Counted from the first letter of the stretch, positions 21,215 through 32,126 are shown. The stretch is 64,000 bases of DNA from Pantoea sp. WMus005 (GCF_013415305.1 NZ_JACBXU010000001.1:186001-250000); one strand, 5' to 3'. The notes: generated from the letters alone by a model not told the origin. Made by a program: numbers and translations.

Positions 21215-22405
21215 TCAGAACGCCAGAACCAGACCGGCAATAGCGGCGGAGAGCACGCTGACCAGTGTAGAGCCGTACAGCAGCTTAAGGCCAAAGCGGG
21301 AAACGACGTTGCCCTGTTCTTCGTTCAGGCCTTTAATTGCACCGGCTACGATGCCGATTGAGGAGAAGTTAGCGAACGACACCAGGAACACGGACAGAAT
21401 ACCTTCTGAATGTGGCGACAACTGCCCTGCAATTTTCTGCAGATCCATCATGGCCACAAACTCATTCGAAACCAGCTTGGTCGCCATGATACTGCCGACC
21501 TGCAACGCTTCACCAGCGGGCACACCCATCACCCAGGCAAACGGATAGAAGACAAAGCCGAGAACGCCCTGGAAGCTGATGCCGAAGATCAGATCAAACA
21601 GTGCATTCAGACCTGAAATAAGCGCGATAAAACCAATCAGCATGGCAGCAACAATGATCGCGACGCGGAAACCGGCCAGGATATATTCGCCCAGCATTTC
21701 AAAGAAGCTCTGACCTTTATGCAGATCCTGTAACTGCAGATCCTCTTCGTTCTCAACGCGGTAAGGGTTGATCAGCGACAGTACAATAAAGGTGCTGAAC
21801 ATGTTGAGTACCAGCGCAGCAACCACATACTTTGGCTGCAGCATGGTCATATAGGCACCGACGATAGACATCGAAACGGTCGACATCGCCGTGGCAGCCA
21901 TGGTGTACATGCGACGCTGTGACATTTTGCCCAGGATATCTTTATAGGCGATGAAGTTTTCTGACTGTCCCAGAATCAGAGAACTCACCGCGTTGAAAGA
22001 TTCCAGTTTTCCCATACCATTCACTTTCGACAGAACAGTACCGATACCGCGGATAACCCATGGCAGGATACGGAAATGCTGCAGAATACCGATCAGTGCA
22101 GAGATAAAGACGATTGGGCACAACACGTTAAGGAAGAAGAAGGCCAGGCCTTTATCGCTCATGTTGCCAAAGACAAAGTTGGTTCCCTGGGCCGCATACT
22201 TCAGCAAATGGTCAAAGAACCCTGCGAATCCTTTGACGAAACCCAGTCCAGCTTCAGAGTTCAGGAAGAACCAGGCGAGCACAATTTCAATCACCAGTAG
22301 CTGTATAACGTAGCGAATGCGAATGCTTTTACGATCGTGACTGACCAGTAAGGAGAGTATCCCGACCACCACCAGTGCTAAAAGAAATTGCAAAATATGG
22401 GACAT
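21215..22405 (-). CDS. nupC: NupC, nucleoside:proton symporter
   Basis: Inner-membrane concentrative nucleoside transporter, 396 residues (E. coli about 400), importing nucleosides except guanosine and deoxyguanosine with protons. Family signatures [35 protein letters not shown] and [14 protein letters not shown] are intact. Compared with E. coli a few residues are missing near 260. Divergent from mntH across a 369-base region, as in E. coli. Confidence 0.96.
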   Translation of the reverse strand: MSHILQFLLALVVVGILSLLVSHDRKSIRIRYVIQLLVIEIVLAWFFLNSEAGLGFVKGFAGFFDHLLKYAAQGTNFVFGNMSDKGLAFFFLNVLCPIVFISALIGILQHFRILPWVIRGIGTVLSKVNGMGKLESFNAVSSLILGQSENFIAYKDILGKMSQRRMYTMAATAMSTVSMSIVGAYMTMLQPKYVVAALVLNMFSTFIVLSLINPYRVENEEDLQLQDLHKGQSFFEMLGEYILAGFRVAIIVAAMLIGFIALISGLNALFDLIFGISFQGVLGFVFYPFAWVMGVPAGEALQVGSIMATKLVSNEFVAMMDLQKIAGQLSPHSEGILSVFLVSFANFSSIGIVAGAIKGLNEEQGNVVSRFGLKLLYGSTLVSVLSAAIAGLVLAF

Positions 22406-22451
22406 GGTTGCTCCAAATTTGAGGAGGGTTGTATTTTGTTGCGTATTCTAT

Positions 22452-22463
22452 GTAACGCGTTAC
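22452..22463 (-). promoter_or_regulatory. Palindrome upstream of nupC
   Basis: Perfect 12-bp palindrome GTAACGCGTTAC, 47 bases upstream of the nupC start, with a central CG as in LacI-family operators. NupC is controlled by CytR (a LacI-family protein) in E. coli, but this word is not the classical CytR half-site, so the assignment is open. Confidence 0.35.
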
Positions 22464-22652
22464 TTAAAAACGAGATCTGAACCACAATATAAGTATTCGC
22501 TATCGCTATATTTTCCAGAAAAGTTCCAGAGATCACGTCCTGTTTACAAATTCTTCACTTCAGATAACCACATAATTATTGTCTGAATTTTACACTGAGC
22601 GTAAAGTGACACTGTTGCTCACATTTTTAGCAATCACTTCCTTTACTGTAAT

Positions 22653-22670
22653 GTATAGCAATGGCTATAC
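22653..22670 (+). promoter_or_regulatory. Predicted MntR operator of mntH
   Basis: Inverted repeat GTATAGC - AATG - GCTATAC, close to the E. coli mntH MntR box (AACATAGCAAAGGCTATGTT), 105 bases upstream of mntH. It would repress mntH when Mn(II) is plentiful. Confidence 0.75.
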
Positions 22671-22774
22671 TTTATAGCAGCATCTATTACACCGATAACA
22701 ATAAACGAATTTCACTTGCACATGCTAACCCCTAAGCTCCCGGGGCAGGCAAATGTTCAGACAGGGTACCGGAT

Positions 22775-24016
22775 ATGTTTGAAAGTCGTACCGCCGAGCG
22801 CGCTGCTCGCGGAGTCAGAAAAGTCAAACTCGCGCTGCTGGGCCCCGCCTTTATCGCCGCTATCGGCTATATCGATCCGGGTAACTTTGCGACCAACATT
22901 CAGGCTGGCGCGGCTTACGGCTACAAATTGCTGTGGGTGGTGGTATGGGCCAATATCATGGCCATGCTGATTCAGCTGATGTCCGCCAAGCTGGGTATCG
23001 CCACCGGCAAAAACCTCGCCGAACACATCCGCGATCGTTTCCCCCGGCCCGCCGTCTGGTTTTATTGGGTGCAGGCGGAAATTATCGCGATGGCCACCGA
23101 CCTGGCGGAGTTTATCGGTGCCGCACTGGGGTTCAAACTGCTGCTCGGCATTTCACTGATGCAGGGCGCGGTGCTGACCGGTATCGCCACGTTCCTGATA
23201 CTGATGTTACAGAGCCGCGGACAAAAGCCGCTGGAGCGCGTGATTGGCGGACTACTGCTATTTGTCGCTGCGGCCTATATTGTCGAACTCTTCTTTTCCC
23301 AGCCCAATGTTAAAGAATTGGTCGTCGGCATGGCATTGCCCGCGTTACCGACGTCGGATGCCGTGTTTTTGGCAGCCGGTGTGCTGGGGGCAACCATTAT
23401 GCCGCACGTGATTTATCTGCACTCTGCGTTGACGCAGGGCAAAAGTGAGGACAGCAAAAGTCAGCGTTACTCCTCAACCAAACTGGACGTCGCGATCGCG
23501 ATGACCATCGCCGGATTCGTTAACCTGGCGATGATGGCGACCGCGGCAGCCGCCTTTCACTTCAGCGGCCACAGTAAAATTGCTGAGCTCGATCAGGCCT
23601 ATCTGACGCTGCAACCCCTGTTAGGTCAGGCTGCGGCGACGGTGTTTGGTCTGAGCCTGGTGGCTGCTGGATTATCCTCAACGGTGGTCGGTACGCTGGC
23701 GGGGCAGGTGGTGATGCAGGGCTTTATCCGTTTCCATATTCCGCTCTGGGTGCGTCGTACTGTCACCATGCTGCCCTCCTTTGTGGTTATCTGGGCAGGC
23801 TGGGACCCAACAAAGGTGCTGGTGATGAGTCAGGTGCTGCTGAGCTTCGGTATCGCGCTGGCGCTGATTCCATTGCTCTCCTTTACCGGCAACCGCGAGC
23901 TGATGGGCGATGATATGGTTAACTCACGCCTGATGCAGAACACCGGGCGACTGATCGTGCTGGTGGTGATTGCGTTGAATCTTTATCTGCTGGTGGGTGA
24001 AGCGCTGGGGTTGTAA
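22775..24016 (+). CDS. mntH: MntH, proton-coupled Mn(II) transporter (NRAMP)
   Basis: Inner-membrane divalent-metal importer, 413 residues with about eleven membrane segments. The two metal-site motifs are DPGN ([14 protein letters not shown]) and MPH ([13 protein letters not shown]). Closely similar to E. coli MntH throughout. The ATG at 22775 gives the right N-terminus (basic [16 protein letters not shown] before TM1). Upstream MntR box; downstream shared terminator with ypeC. Confidence 0.97.
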   Translation: MFESRTAERAARGVRKVKLALLGPAFIAAIGYIDPGNFATNIQAGAAYGYKLLWVVVWANIMAMLIQLMSAKLGIATGKNLAEHIRDRFPRPAVWFYWVQAEIIAMATDLAEFIGAALGFKLLLGISLMQGAVLTGIATFLILMLQSRGQKPLERVIGGLLLFVAAAYIVELFFSQPNVKELVVGMALPALPTSDAVFLAAGVLGATIMPHVIYLHSALTQGKSEDSKSQRYSSTKLDVAIAMTIAGFVNLAMMATAAAAFHFSGHSKIAELDQAYLTLQPLLGQAAATVFGLSLVAAGLSSTVVGTLAGQVVMQGFIRFHIPLWVRRTVTMLPSFVVIWAGWDPTKVLVMSQVLLSFGIALALIPLLSFTGNRELMGDDMVNSRLMQNTGRLIVLVVIALNLYLLVGEALGL

Positions 24017-24034
24017 GGGTTCCTGAAAATAAAA

Positions 24035-24060
24035 AACGCCCGGCACAGCCGGGCGTTTTT
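24035..24060. terminator. Bidirectional terminator between mntH and ypeC
   Basis: Ten-bp stem AACGCCCGGC / GCCGGGCGTT with ACA loop, A run before and T run after; serves both converging genes. Confidence 0.9.
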
Positions 24061-24062
24061 TA

Positions 24063-24482
24063 TTAGTGACGATCGTGGCCATGAGGACCGGGTCCACCGG
24101 GTCCGTGAGGCCCAAAACCACGCGGGCCAGGACCCGGACCACGGCGGTCATGATGATCCCAGTCACGATCGCGGCGATACTGATGATCCCAGCGGCGCTC
24201 GCGGTTGCGCTCCTGCCAGCGGCGTTCACGCTCCCACTGCTGCTGACGACGCCACTCTTCATGTCGCCACCAACGGCGTTCATTGTATGAATAGCGATCA
24301 TTCCACCAGCGCGGTTCACGCCAGCGACCGCCATCCCAGTAATATCCACGATTATCGCGATCGCCCAGATTCAGGGTGACGCCAGGGGCCAGAGAAATAG
24401 AGGCACTGGAGGCCTCAGCTGTGTGATATGCCAGCGGCGAAAACAGAGCCAGCAGGGCAGCAAAAATTAGAGCTCTTTTCAT
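24063..24482 (-). CDS. ypeC: YpeC-like DUF2502 exported protein
   Basis: 139-residue exported protein: signal peptide about 1-24 (ALIFAALLALFSPLAYHTAEA), then a conserved SISLAPGVTLNLGDRDNRG motif with a WDGGRWR stretch, an Arg/Trp/Glu-rich middle and a Gly/Pro/His tail. The motif and position next to mntH match E. coli YpeC. The composition (Arg, Trp, His) suggests a periplasmic surface-binding or metal-binding protein, but no function is known. The tail is longer than in E. coli. Confidence 0.8.
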   Translation of the reverse strand: MKRALIFAALLALFSPLAYHTAEASSASISLAPGVTLNLGDRDNRGYYWDGGRWREPRWWNDRYSYNERRWWRHEEWRRQQQWERERRWQERNRERRWDHQYRRDRDWDHHDRRGPGPGPRGFGPHGPGGPGPHGHDRH

Positions 24483-24617
24483 TATATTCTCCTCATCAAC
24501 AGACAGATGCTGTTGCGGCGCAGTGATTATGCCTGCGTATTACTGTTGTTACCGCATCATTGTGTCGGAAGATTGTGAGGAAATTGGGGAGAGAAAGGGG
24601 ATTGAGACTATTCTGGC

Positions 24618-24645
24618 GAAAAAAACGCCCGACCTGCGCCGGGCA
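24618..24645 (-). terminator. Terminator of the aldo/keto reductase gene
   Basis: Stem GCCCG / CGGGC with an eight-base loop; on the minus strand followed by seven T. Nine bases beyond the stop. Confidence 0.75.
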
Positions 24646-24653
24646 TTGAACCC

Positions 24654-25643
24654 TTACATCAAAGCCGCGTCAATGGCCGCTAATTCGGTTTCGCTGAACT
24701 GACGATGGGCAAGCATTGCCACTGCGTCATCAATCTGGGCCGTTTTACTGGCACCAATCAACACCGAGGTGACGCGATCATCGCGCAACACCCACGCCAG
24801 CGCCATTTGCGCCAGCTTCTGTTCGCGCTGCTGTGCAATAATATTCAGCCTGCGAACCTTCTCCATCTTCTCTTCGGTCAGCTGACTTTCACTGAGGAAC
24901 TTGCTGCCGCTGGCTGCACGCGAATCTTCCGGGATGCCCTGCAGATAGCGATCGGTAAGTACGCCGCCTGCCAGCGGAGAGAAAGCGATACAGCCGACGC
25001 CTGCATCGCCCAGCGTCTGAATCAATCCCTGTTCCGGCGTGCGTTCAAACATCGAATAGCGTGGCTGGTGAATCAGGCACGGTGTACCGAGATCGCGCAG
25101 GATAGCGATCGCCTGGGCAGCAAGGTCGGCCGGATAGTTAGAAAGGGCCACATAAAGCGCTTTACCCTGGCGCACGACATGATCCAGCGCGCGCATCGTC
25201 TCTTCCAGCGGTGTCTCAGGATCGGGACGGTGATGATAGAAAATATCCACATACTCCAGTCCCATACGCTTCAGGCTCTGATCCAGGCTGGCGACCAGAT
25301 ACTTACGCGAACCCCAATCCCCATAAGGCCCCTGCCACATGGTATAGCCTGCTTTGGTGGAGATAATCAGCTCATCACGATAGGCCCGAAAATCTTCACG
25401 CAGAATACGACCGAAATTCTCTTCCGCTGAACCAGGAGGCGGTCCGTAGTTATTCGCTAAGTCGAAATGGGTGATGCCGAGGTCAAATGCATGACGCAGC
25501 AGCTCACGGCTGTTATCAACCCGGGTGCTATCGCCAAAGTTGTGCCAAAGTCCCAGCGAAATGGCGGGTAGTTTGATGCCGCTGCGGCCGCTGCGACGAT
25601 ATTCCATCTGTTGATAGCGATCGGGATTGGGAAAAGAGGACAT
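24654..25643 (-). CDS. gpr: Aldo/keto reductase, YghZ/Gpr type
   Basis: 329-residue NADPH-dependent aldo/keto reductase of the YghZ (L-glyceraldehyde 3-phosphate reductase) type. Family signature LGITHFDLANNYGPPPGSAEENFG holds the catalytic Asp and Tyr; Lys is in STKAGY and His in the FYHHRPD stretch. About 15 residues shorter than E. coli YghZ at the C-terminus, and divergent enough that orthology is not certain. Divergent from ipdC, sharing a 219-base control region. Confidence 0.8.
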   Translation of the reverse strand: MSSFPNPDRYQQMEYRRSGRSGIKLPAISLGLWHNFGDSTRVDNSRELLRHAFDLGITHFDLANNYGPPPGSAEENFGRILREDFRAYRDELIISTKAGYTMWQGPYGDWGSRKYLVASLDQSLKRMGLEYVDIFYHHRPDPETPLEETMRALDHVVRQGKALYVALSNYPADLAAQAIAILRDLGTPCLIHQPRYSMFERTPEQGLIQTLGDAGVGCIAFSPLAGGVLTDRYLQGIPEDSRAASGSKFLSESQLTEEKMEKVRRLNIIAQQREQKLAQMALAWVLRDDRVTSVLIGASKTAQIDDAVAMLAHRQFSETELAAIDAALM

Positions 25644-25688
25644 TCAGCGCTCCTGAGTAAAAACGGGGATATGTGCCAAAAGTCTATC

Positions 25689-25706
25689 AGTGTATACGGT
25701 TACACT
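25689..25706. promoter_or_regulatory. LacI-like palindromic operator between reductase gene and ipdC
   Basis: AGTGTATACGGTTACACT, 6-bp arms AGTGTA / TACACT around TACGGT, with a central CG as in LacI-family operators. It lies 45 bases upstream of the reductase gene and about 156 upstream of ipdC. It is not a TyrR box (TGTAAA-N6-TTTACA), the known ipdC regulator in Enterobacter. Confidence 0.5.
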
Positions 25707-25862
25707 CAGTGACAGCGCACAGCAGTTCGCGTTTTTACAGAATAATCCGCCAGCGTAACGTCGACTTTCCAGGTATTGCGGCTGGCATAAATTGCCGCTT
25801 TCCTCGCTAATTTCATCCGCTGTCAGATACTTAACCCGACTCTTCCCTGAAAGGAATGCGCA

Positions 25863-27515
25863 ATGTCCACGTTTACTGTCGGAGATTACCTGCTGACCCG
25901 TCTGCAGGAGATGGGTGTAAAGCATCTGTTTGGCGTGCCGGGCGACTATAACCTGCAGTTTCTTGATCGGGTCATCGACCATCCGGAAATCGCCTGGGTT
26001 GGCTGCGCTAATGAACTCAATGCAGCTTATGCGGCGGACGGTTATGCGCGCTGTAACGGTGCGGGGGCCTTATTAACCACCTTCGGCGTTGGCGAGCTCA
26101 GCGCGATTAATGGCACTGCGGGCAGTTATGCCGAATATCTGCCGGTGATTCACATCATCGGCGCACCCGCGTCGCAGGCGCAGTTGCAGGGTGACTGCGT
26201 GCATCACTCGCTGGGCGATGGCGATTTCCAGCATTTTATTCGCATGGCCGCAGAAGTCAGTGCCGCAACCGCACAGCTTACTGCCGACAATGCCACGGCT
26301 GAGATTGATCGGGTGATCAGGAGTGCGCTGCAGGCCCGTCGTCCCGGTTATCTCTCGCTGGCCGTCGACGTGGCGACTATAGAAGTGCAGCCACCTGCGC
26401 AGCCTCTGAACAGTAATCAGCCCTCTTCGGCTGAGGCGCGCCGCGCTTTCAGGGCCGCGGCAGAACGCTTACTGGCACCCGCACAGCGCGTTTCATTGCT
26501 GGCAGATTTTCTGGCGTTACGCTGGCAGCAGCAGCCTGCGCTTGCCGCGCTGCGCGAACAGAGCGCCATTCCCTGCGCCAGTCTGTTGATGGGCAAAGGG
26601 GTACTGGATGAGCAGCAACCGGGCTATGTTGGTACCTATGCCGGTGAGGCCAGCGCAGGGCGGGTATGTGAACAGATTGAGCAGGTGGATGTGGCAATCT
26701 GCGTCGGAGTGCGTTTCACCGACACGATTACCGCAGGTTTCACGCAGCAGTTTAAGCCAGAACAACTGATTGATCTGCAGCCCTTCAGTGCCAGCGCAGG
26801 CGGTGAAAACTTTGCTCCGTTGTCGATGGCGGATGCGCTCAGTGAACTGCAGCCGCTGTTTGAACGCTATGGCCATCAGTGGCGGCCTGCCGCCGCGATT
26901 CCGGCCGCGCCGCCAGCAGAACCCACGGCGGTAATCAGCCAGAACGCCTTCTGGCAGGCGATGCAGACATTCCTGCAACCTGGCGATCTGATTCTGGCCG
27001 AACAGGGGACGGCGGCTTTTGGTGCCGCCGCGTTGCGACTGCCCTCGCAGGCACAGCTGGTGGTGCAGCCATTATGGGGATCAATCGGCTATACTCTTCC
27101 GGCAGCATTTGGCGCGCAGACTGCCGACCCTGAGCGCCGGGTTATCCTGATCGTCGGAGACGGCTCGGCGCAACTGACCATTCAGGAACTGGGTTCAATG
27201 CTGCGCGATCGGCAGCGGCTGATAATCTTTTTGCTGAATAATGAAGGCTATACCGTCGAACGGGCCATTCATGGCGCAACACAACGTTACAATGATATTG
27301 CCCCGTGGAACTGGACGGCTTTACCGCACGCTCTTAGCCTTCAGGGCCAGGCGCAGAGCTGGCGTATCAGTGAAACCGTGCAGTTAGACGAGGTAATGGC
27401 GCGACTTTCAGCGCCTCAATGGCTGTCGCTGGTTGAGGTGGTTATGCCAAAAGATGATTTGCCGCCACTGCTACGAAAAGTCACCGCCTGCCTGAATCAG
27501 CGCAACGGCGGCTAA
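25863..27515 (+). CDS. ipdC: Indolepyruvate decarboxylase
   Basis: Thiamine-diphosphate enzyme turning indole-3-pyruvate into indole-3-acetaldehyde, the key step of the indolepyruvate route to auxin (IAA). 550 residues, as in Enterobacter cloacae IPDC (552). Catalytic Glu51 in CANELNAAYAADGY, His114-His115 in VHHSLGDG and the ThDP/Mg motif GDGSAQLTIQELG...NNEGYT are present. Related pyruvate and phenylpyruvate decarboxylases share the fold, but the N-terminal and NEGYTVERAIHGA segments match IPDC. Good AAGGAATG ribosome-binding region. Confidence 0.92.
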   Translation: MSTFTVGDYLLTRLQEMGVKHLFGVPGDYNLQFLDRVIDHPEIAWVGCANELNAAYAADGYARCNGAGALLTTFGVGELSAINGTAGSYAEYLPVIHIIGAPASQAQLQGDCVHHSLGDGDFQHFIRMAAEVSAATAQLTADNATAEIDRVIRSALQARRPGYLSLAVDVATIEVQPPAQPLNSNQPSSAEARRAFRAAAERLLAPAQRVSLLADFLALRWQQQPALAALREQSAIPCASLLMGKGVLDEQQPGYVGTYAGEASAGRVCEQIEQVDVAICVGVRFTDTITAGFTQQFKPEQLIDLQPFSASAGGENFAPLSMADALSELQPLFERYGHQWRPAAAIPAAPPAEPTAVISQNAFWQAMQTFLQPGDLILAEQGTAAFGAAALRLPSQAQLVVQPLWGSIGYTLPAAFGAQTADPERRVILIVGDGSAQLTIQELGSMLRDRQRLIIFLLNNEGYTVERAIHGATQRYNDIAPWNWTALPHALSLQGQAQSWRISETVQLDEVMARLSAPQWLSLVEVVMPKDDLPPLLRKVTACLNQRNGG

Positions 27516-27580
27516 GATTCAGATAGTTGCCGCTGTGCAGGGTGGACTAACACGGTTAGGCTGTAGCACAACTGAGTAAG

Positions 27581-27615
27581 ACGCTCACCAATCGCACCGG
27601 TGAGCGTTGTTGTTT
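27581..27615 (+). terminator. ipdC terminator
   Basis: Stem ACGCTCACC / GGTGAGCGT with a nine-base loop followed by TGTTGTTTT. Confidence 0.75.
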
Positions 27616-27675
27616 TATGGGCAGAAATTTATAGTGTCCACCAACTCTTAAGACCCCAAGCGGAGCAACAGAAGA

Positions 27676-28641
27676 ATGACAACCTATGCCTTGGTCGGCG
27701 ATGTCGGCGGTACTAACGCGCGCCTCGCCCTGTGTGAGGTGGAAAGCGGCAGCATCACCCAGGCCAAAACATTCTCAACATCAGATTACGACAGCCTCGA
27801 AGCCGTCATCCGCCACTATCTTGATGAACAACAGCAGGACGTTAAAGATGGCTGTATTGCTATCGCCTGCCCGATTACCGATGACTGGGTTGAAATGACC
27901 AACCATGACTGGGCTTTTTCAACACGCCAGCTCAAAGAGAACATCGGTTTTGAACACCTGGAAATCATTAACGACTTCACCGCGGTATCCATGGCGATCC
28001 CGATGCTGACTGCCGAAAACGTGATTCAGTTTGGCGGCTCAGAGCCGGTCAAAGATAAACCCATCGCCATTTATGGGGCCGGTACTGGCTTAGGCGTCAG
28101 CCATCTGGTGCATGTGGACAAGCGCTGGGTCAGCCTGCCGGGCGAGGGCGGTCATGTCGATTTCGCGGCTAACAGCGAAGAAGAAGATCAGATACTGGAA
28201 GTACTGCGCGAAGAGCTGGGCCATGTTTCAGCCGAACGTGTGCTGTCAGGAGCGGGTCTGGTTAACCTCTATCGTGCCATTGTGAAAGTCGATAATCGCG
28301 TGCCGGAGAATCTGAAGCCGAAAGATGTCAGCCAGCGTGCACTGGATGACAGCTGCACTGACTGCCGTCGTGCGCTGGCGATGTTCTGCGTCATCATGGG
28401 CCGTTTTGGCGGCAATCTGGCGCTGAATCTGGGCACCTTTGGTGGTGTCTATATTGCGGGTGGCATCGTGCCACGCTTCCTGGAGTTCTTTAAGTCGTCG
28501 GGCTTCCGTGCTGCGTTCGAAGATAAAGGCCGCTTCCGTGACTATGTTGCCAGCATCCCGGTCTATATGATTACGCACGATCAGCCGGGCCTGCTGGGCG
28601 CGGGTGCACATCTGCGCCAGACGCTGGGTCGCGAAATCTGA
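27676..28641 (+). CDS. glk: Glucokinase
   Basis: Cytoplasmic ATP-dependent glucokinase phosphorylating glucose made inside the cell, 321 residues, same length as in E. coli. N-terminal phosphate-binding motif [13 protein letters not shown], glucose-binding NDFTAVS and [10 protein letters not shown], and adenosine motif [11 protein letters not shown] are all visible. Adjacent to ypdB, as in E. coli. Confidence 0.97.
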   Translation: MTTYALVGDVGGTNARLALCEVESGSITQAKTFSTSDYDSLEAVIRHYLDEQQQDVKDGCIAIACPITDDWVEMTNHDWAFSTRQLKENIGFEHLEIINDFTAVSMAIPMLTAENVIQFGGSEPVKDKPIAIYGAGTGLGVSHLVHVDKRWVSLPGEGGHVDFAANSEEEDQILEVLREELGHVSAERVLSGAGLVNLYRAIVKVDNRVPENLKPKDVSQRALDDSCTDCRRALAMFCVIMGRFGGNLALNLGTFGGVYIAGGIVPRFLEFFKSSGFRAAFEDKGRFRDYVASIPVYMITHDQPGLLGAGAHLRQTLGREI

Positions 28642-28685
28642 TTCTGTATTACCTCGCACGTACGGCCATTGTGTGTGCGAACGAT

Positions 28686-28725
28686 TTTCCCGACCTGACT
28701 GGTTCTGTGGGTCAGGATCGGGAAA
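28686..28725. terminator. Hairpin between converging glk and ypdB
   Basis: Long imperfect inverted repeat TTTCCCGA(T)CCTGAC / GTCAGGATCGGGAAA, with one bulged base and an 11-base loop. No T run, so termination is uncertain. Confidence 0.45.
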
Positions 28726-28809
28726 TCACCCCTCACGTCTCAAGCGGTTTCCACGGCTATTTCTTTTAAACCCGTTCCCTTACCTGAATCGATCCGTAAC
28801 CGTGTGAAG

Positions 28810-29538
28810 CTACAGGCGCATCAGCTGTCTGAACTGCTTTACCTTACTGCGGCTGACGGGCACCTGAAATTCCAGATCGCGCAGCTTTAGCAGATAGGTG
28901 TTGTTAAACCACGGCTCGATTTCGCGAATCTTGCTGAGGCTGACGCAGTAAGAGCGGTGGCAGCGGAAGAACTGCTGTTCCGGCAGACGTGAACAGAACT
29001 CGGTAATATTCATCGACATCACATAGGACTCGCGCCGGGTATACACAAACGTCAGCTTCTCATGCGCCTCAACGTAGTAAATATCATTCACGTCAGTGAC
29101 GATAATGCGCTCATCTTTAATCAGATTAACCGTCTGCGGCGCAGGCGTGGCACTGAGTTGGCTCACCGCCTGCTGTGCCTGCGCAGTGGCTTCCAGCTTG
29201 TTCAGCATGGTGATAATCCGCGACTCCTGATAGGGCTTGAGAATGTAGTCAAACGCCTCCAGCTCAAACGCCTCCACCGCATGCTCTTTCCACGCGGTAA
29301 TAAAGACAATCAGGGGTTTATGAGCAAATTGATGAATATTCTGTGCCAGCAGCATGCCATCCAGCGAGGGAATGTTGATGTCGAGGAAAATCACATCAAC
29401 CCGATGCTGTTGCAGATACTTCAGCACGTCCAGACCATCGTCAAAGCAGGCTTCAATCCTGATGTTGCTATGATGCTGAATCATCCAGCTCAGCTCCTGC
29501 TGCGCCAGAAATTCATCTTCAACGATAATGGCTTTCAT
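28810..29538 (-). CDS. ypdB: YpdB (PyrR), LytTR response regulator
   Basis: Pyruvate-responsive regulator of the LytR/AlgR class, 242 residues: receiver with phospho-acceptor Asp53 ([13 protein letters not shown]) and LytTR DNA-binding domain (about 135-242, ending with [16 protein letters not shown]). Closely similar to E. coli YpdB, whose one well-known target is yhjX. Its ATG overlaps the ypdA stop by four bases. A yhjX homologue with a matching site lies about 11 kb away in this window. Confidence 0.95.
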   Translation of the reverse strand: MKAIIVEDEFLAQQELSWMIQHHSNIRIEACFDDGLDVLKYLQQHRVDVIFLDINIPSLDGMLLAQNIHQFAHKPLIVFITAWKEHAVEAFELEAFDYILKPYQESRIITMLNKLEATAQAQQAVSQLSATPAPQTVNLIKDERIIVTDVNDIYYVEAHEKLTFVYTRRESYVMSMNITEFCSRLPEQQFFRCHRSYCVSLSKIREIEPWFNNTYLLKLRDLEFQVPVSRSKVKQFRQLMRL

Positions 29539-31223
29539 AACAGATTCTCCGCCAGGCGCTGGCCATTTTTACTCAGCGTAAAGGAAATCTCGGTGCCCGG
29601 CTGACGCCGCACGATGTTCAGTCCCTGTCCCGACAGGAGTTTTACCCGATGATGCACATTGAGCAGGCCGATTTTATTACCCGGCATCTCGTTGCGCGCC
29701 ACCCGCTCCATCACTTCGTCACTGATGCCCTGACCGGTATCCCGCACTGAGATCCGCACCTGGTCGCCCAGATCCCGCACGCTCAGCGTTACCACGCCTT
29801 TGCCTTTACAGGGCTGGATGCCATGCACAATGGCGTTCTCTACCAGAGGCTGGATCAGCAGACTCGGCAACAAAAAATGGAGATCTTCATCGACGTCATA
29901 AATCATCGTCAGCTTATCGCCAAACCGCGCCTGCTCAATAGCGATGTAATCTTTCACCTGCCACAGCTCTTTGCGGATGTCGATCAGCTCATCGTCATTC
30001 AGTTCAAGGTTATAGCGCAGGTAGCGTGACAGGTTGATCACCAGCTGGCGGGCAGTATCGGGATTGAGCCGGATAGAAGAGGAGATAGCATTCAGCGCGT
30101 TGAACAGGAAATGCGGATTTATTTTACTTTGCAGCGCACGGAGTTCCGCTTTATTGGCCATCTCACGCAGCTGCTCAGCACGCGACACTTCGAGCTGGGT
30201 TGAGATGATTTGTGACAGGCCGATCGCCATCTCCTTCAGCGAGCCTGTAATACGATGTGCGCGGCGATAGTAGATTTTCAGCGTGCCGGTAACGTTGCCT
30301 TTTTCCCAAAGCGGGATGACGAGCATCGAATGGATATCTTTGGTGCGGTGTGCTTCATCATTGTTCTTAATGATAATTTTACCGCTGGTGATCGACTGGG
30401 CCGTGGTGGGGCTGATGCCATCATCCCCATGCTTATAGTTGTGTTCGCCATAGCCGACGTAGGCCAGAATCTGTTTTTTATCTGTCATCGCCACGGCATC
30501 GGCTTTGATCTCCCGCCGGATAATGTCACAGATGTTGCGAAGCGAGTCGCTGTTCACCTGACGAAACAGTGGCAGGGTTTTGTTGGCTATTTCCAGCGCC
30601 AGTTTGGCCTGACGGGCAGCAATGGCCTCTTTTTCTCCCTCGACGCTTTGTACCAGCAACACAATGATGCCAATGCTGGACGCGCCGAGGATCATCGGCA
30701 GGGCAATCTCTGACACAATCGCCAGCCCGAGTGAAGTCGGGCGCGCCCACAGGACAATCAGCAACATCGTCAGTGCTTCACACAGCATGCCGCCGACGAT
30801 ACCGGCGCGCCAGCGATGCTCTTTCAGCACCCGGCGATTAATGCCGCCCGAAACGACACCGGCAATGATGCTGGTAATCAGACAGGGTACGGAAGTCACG
30901 CCGTGAATATCGATCATAAAGCGGTGCAGACCCGCAATGATACCGGTAGCGATACCGACCCAGGGACCAAACAGAATGCCGCCTGCCATGACAGCGATCA
31001 CCCGTACATTCAGCAGCGAGCCGTCGACATTGACGCCCGACCAGGTACTGAACAGCGCAAACAGGGAAAAGATAGCCGTCACCGCCACTTTTTCAGCGCG
31101 TGTGTGTTCATCTTTTTGCAGCAGCTGACGAAACGGGCGGGTGCGCGTCAGGAAGAACAGGCAGATCAACATCAGGGCGGCGCGGTCAAATACTGCCAGT
31201 AACATCGTGAAGTGGGAGGACAC
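29535..31223 (-). CDS. ypdA: YpdA (PyrS), LytS-type sensor kinase
   Basis: Sensor kinase of 562 residues (E. coli 565). The N-terminal 5TM-5TMR-LYT membrane module (about 1-200) is followed by a GAF-like domain (215-340) and a HisKA_7TM-type kinase core with His371 in [16 protein letters not shown]-box [10 protein letters not shown] and G-box DTGQGISDE. In E. coli it senses extracellular pyruvate and phosphorylates YpdB. Confidence 0.94.
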   Translation of the reverse strand: MSSHFTMLLAVFDRAALMLICLFFLTRTRPFRQLLQKDEHTRAEKVAVTAIFSLFALFSTWSGVNVDGSLLNVRVIAVMAGGILFGPWVGIATGIIAGLHRFMIDIHGVTSVPCLITSIIAGVVSGGINRRVLKEHRWRAGIVGGMLCEALTMLLIVLWARPTSLGLAIVSEIALPMILGASSIGIIVLLVQSVEGEKEAIAARQAKLALEIANKTLPLFRQVNSDSLRNICDIIRREIKADAVAMTDKKQILAYVGYGEHNYKHGDDGISPTTAQSITSGKIIIKNNDEAHRTKDIHSMLVIPLWEKGNVTGTLKIYYRRAHRITGSLKEMAIGLSQIISTQLEVSRAEQLREMANKAELRALQSKINPHFLFNALNAISSSIRLNPDTARQLVINLSRYLRYNLELNDDELIDIRKELWQVKDYIAIEQARFGDKLTMIYDVDEDLHFLLPSLLIQPLVENAIVHGIQPCKGKGVVTLSVRDLGDQVRISVRDTGQGISDEVMERVARNEMPGNKIGLLNVHHRVKLLSGQGLNIVRRQPGTEISFTLSKNGQRLAENLL

Positions 31224-31484
31224 AGGCGACTCGTCGGCAATGGAAAGTGCCGCTATGATAAAAAATGTGATCGCGAACCGCTAGCGCCCCGATCAATCAT
31301 GCCGGGGGTTCGTGTTTCAGATCAATTTTTAAGGCCAGTCTGTAAAAAAGGGGAAAGCCTGAGTGCAATAAAGGGGAACAGTTTTTCAGCCTGCCAGGAC
31401 TGGTCGCTGCGATGCCGTTTTGCTATGTTGCGCGATGACGCGCGCCAGCTGTCGCTGGAAAACCGCGCCCATCGGGAGCCGCAG

Positions 31485-32009
31485 ATGCAACTTGTCACCG
31501 CCAGATTAACCCTGAGTAAATTACAGCCAGAGGACTGGCAACTGTTTCGTGCTGTCCATGAAGATCCCGACACCATGACCTGGGTTAGCGAAATCCCCGA
31601 TGAAGCGGATATCCGCCAGCGCTTCACCACGCGTCTGGCACCCTGGCAGCCGGGCAGTTTCCACATGCTCTGCCTGGTGGTGCGACGGCGTGACAGCGGT
31701 GAACCCATTGGGCTGTTTGGCTGTAGCCCCGAATGGGAGCCTCACCGTCAGGCGGAAGTGGGTTATATGCTGCTGCATCGCCACTGCGGTCAGGGCTATG
31801 GCAGCGAAGCGCTGGCGGCGCTATGCCAGTTTTTGCTTGAAGCCGATTTCCATAAACTCAAGGCGATGGTGGTTGAAGGTAACTGGGCGTCACGCCGTAT
31901 TCTGGAGAAAAACGGCTTTCAGCTGGAGGGCACGCTGCGGGATAATTATCTGCTGAATGGTCGCTGGGTGAACGATTGGCTGCTGGGACGGCTGAATCCG
32001 CAAAAATAA
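31485..32009 (+). CDS. GNAT-family N-acetyltransferase (RimJ/RimL-like)
   Basis: 174-residue acetyltransferase. Start taken at ATG 31485, preceded by GGGAGC, which removes a 91-codon upstream extension without homology. The N-terminus TARLTLSKLQPEDW, the acetyl-CoA loop HRHCGQGYGSEAL and NWASRRILEKNGFQLEGTLRDNYLLNGRW are typical of RimJ/RimL/SpeG-like enzymes that modify protein N-termini or small amines. The substrate cannot be told. It sits between ypdA (divergent) and alaC. Confidence 0.85.
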   Translation: MQLVTARLTLSKLQPEDWQLFRAVHEDPDTMTWVSEIPDEADIRQRFTTRLAPWQPGSFHMLCLVVRRRDSGEPIGLFGCSPEWEPHRQAEVGYMLLHRHCGQGYGSEALAALCQFLLEADFHKLKAMVVEGNWASRRILEKNGFQLEGTLRDNYLLNGRWVNDWLLGRLNPQK

Positions 32010-32126
32010 AAAAACTTTCCGCCAGCCTCGACAAAATGATCCTTGCCACGTTATGTTCGTAACGGGTCACCGCAGTGACCCGCGTCGCTCGGACGGTCCG
32101 GGCGCTTACGTAATCCAGAGGACATC

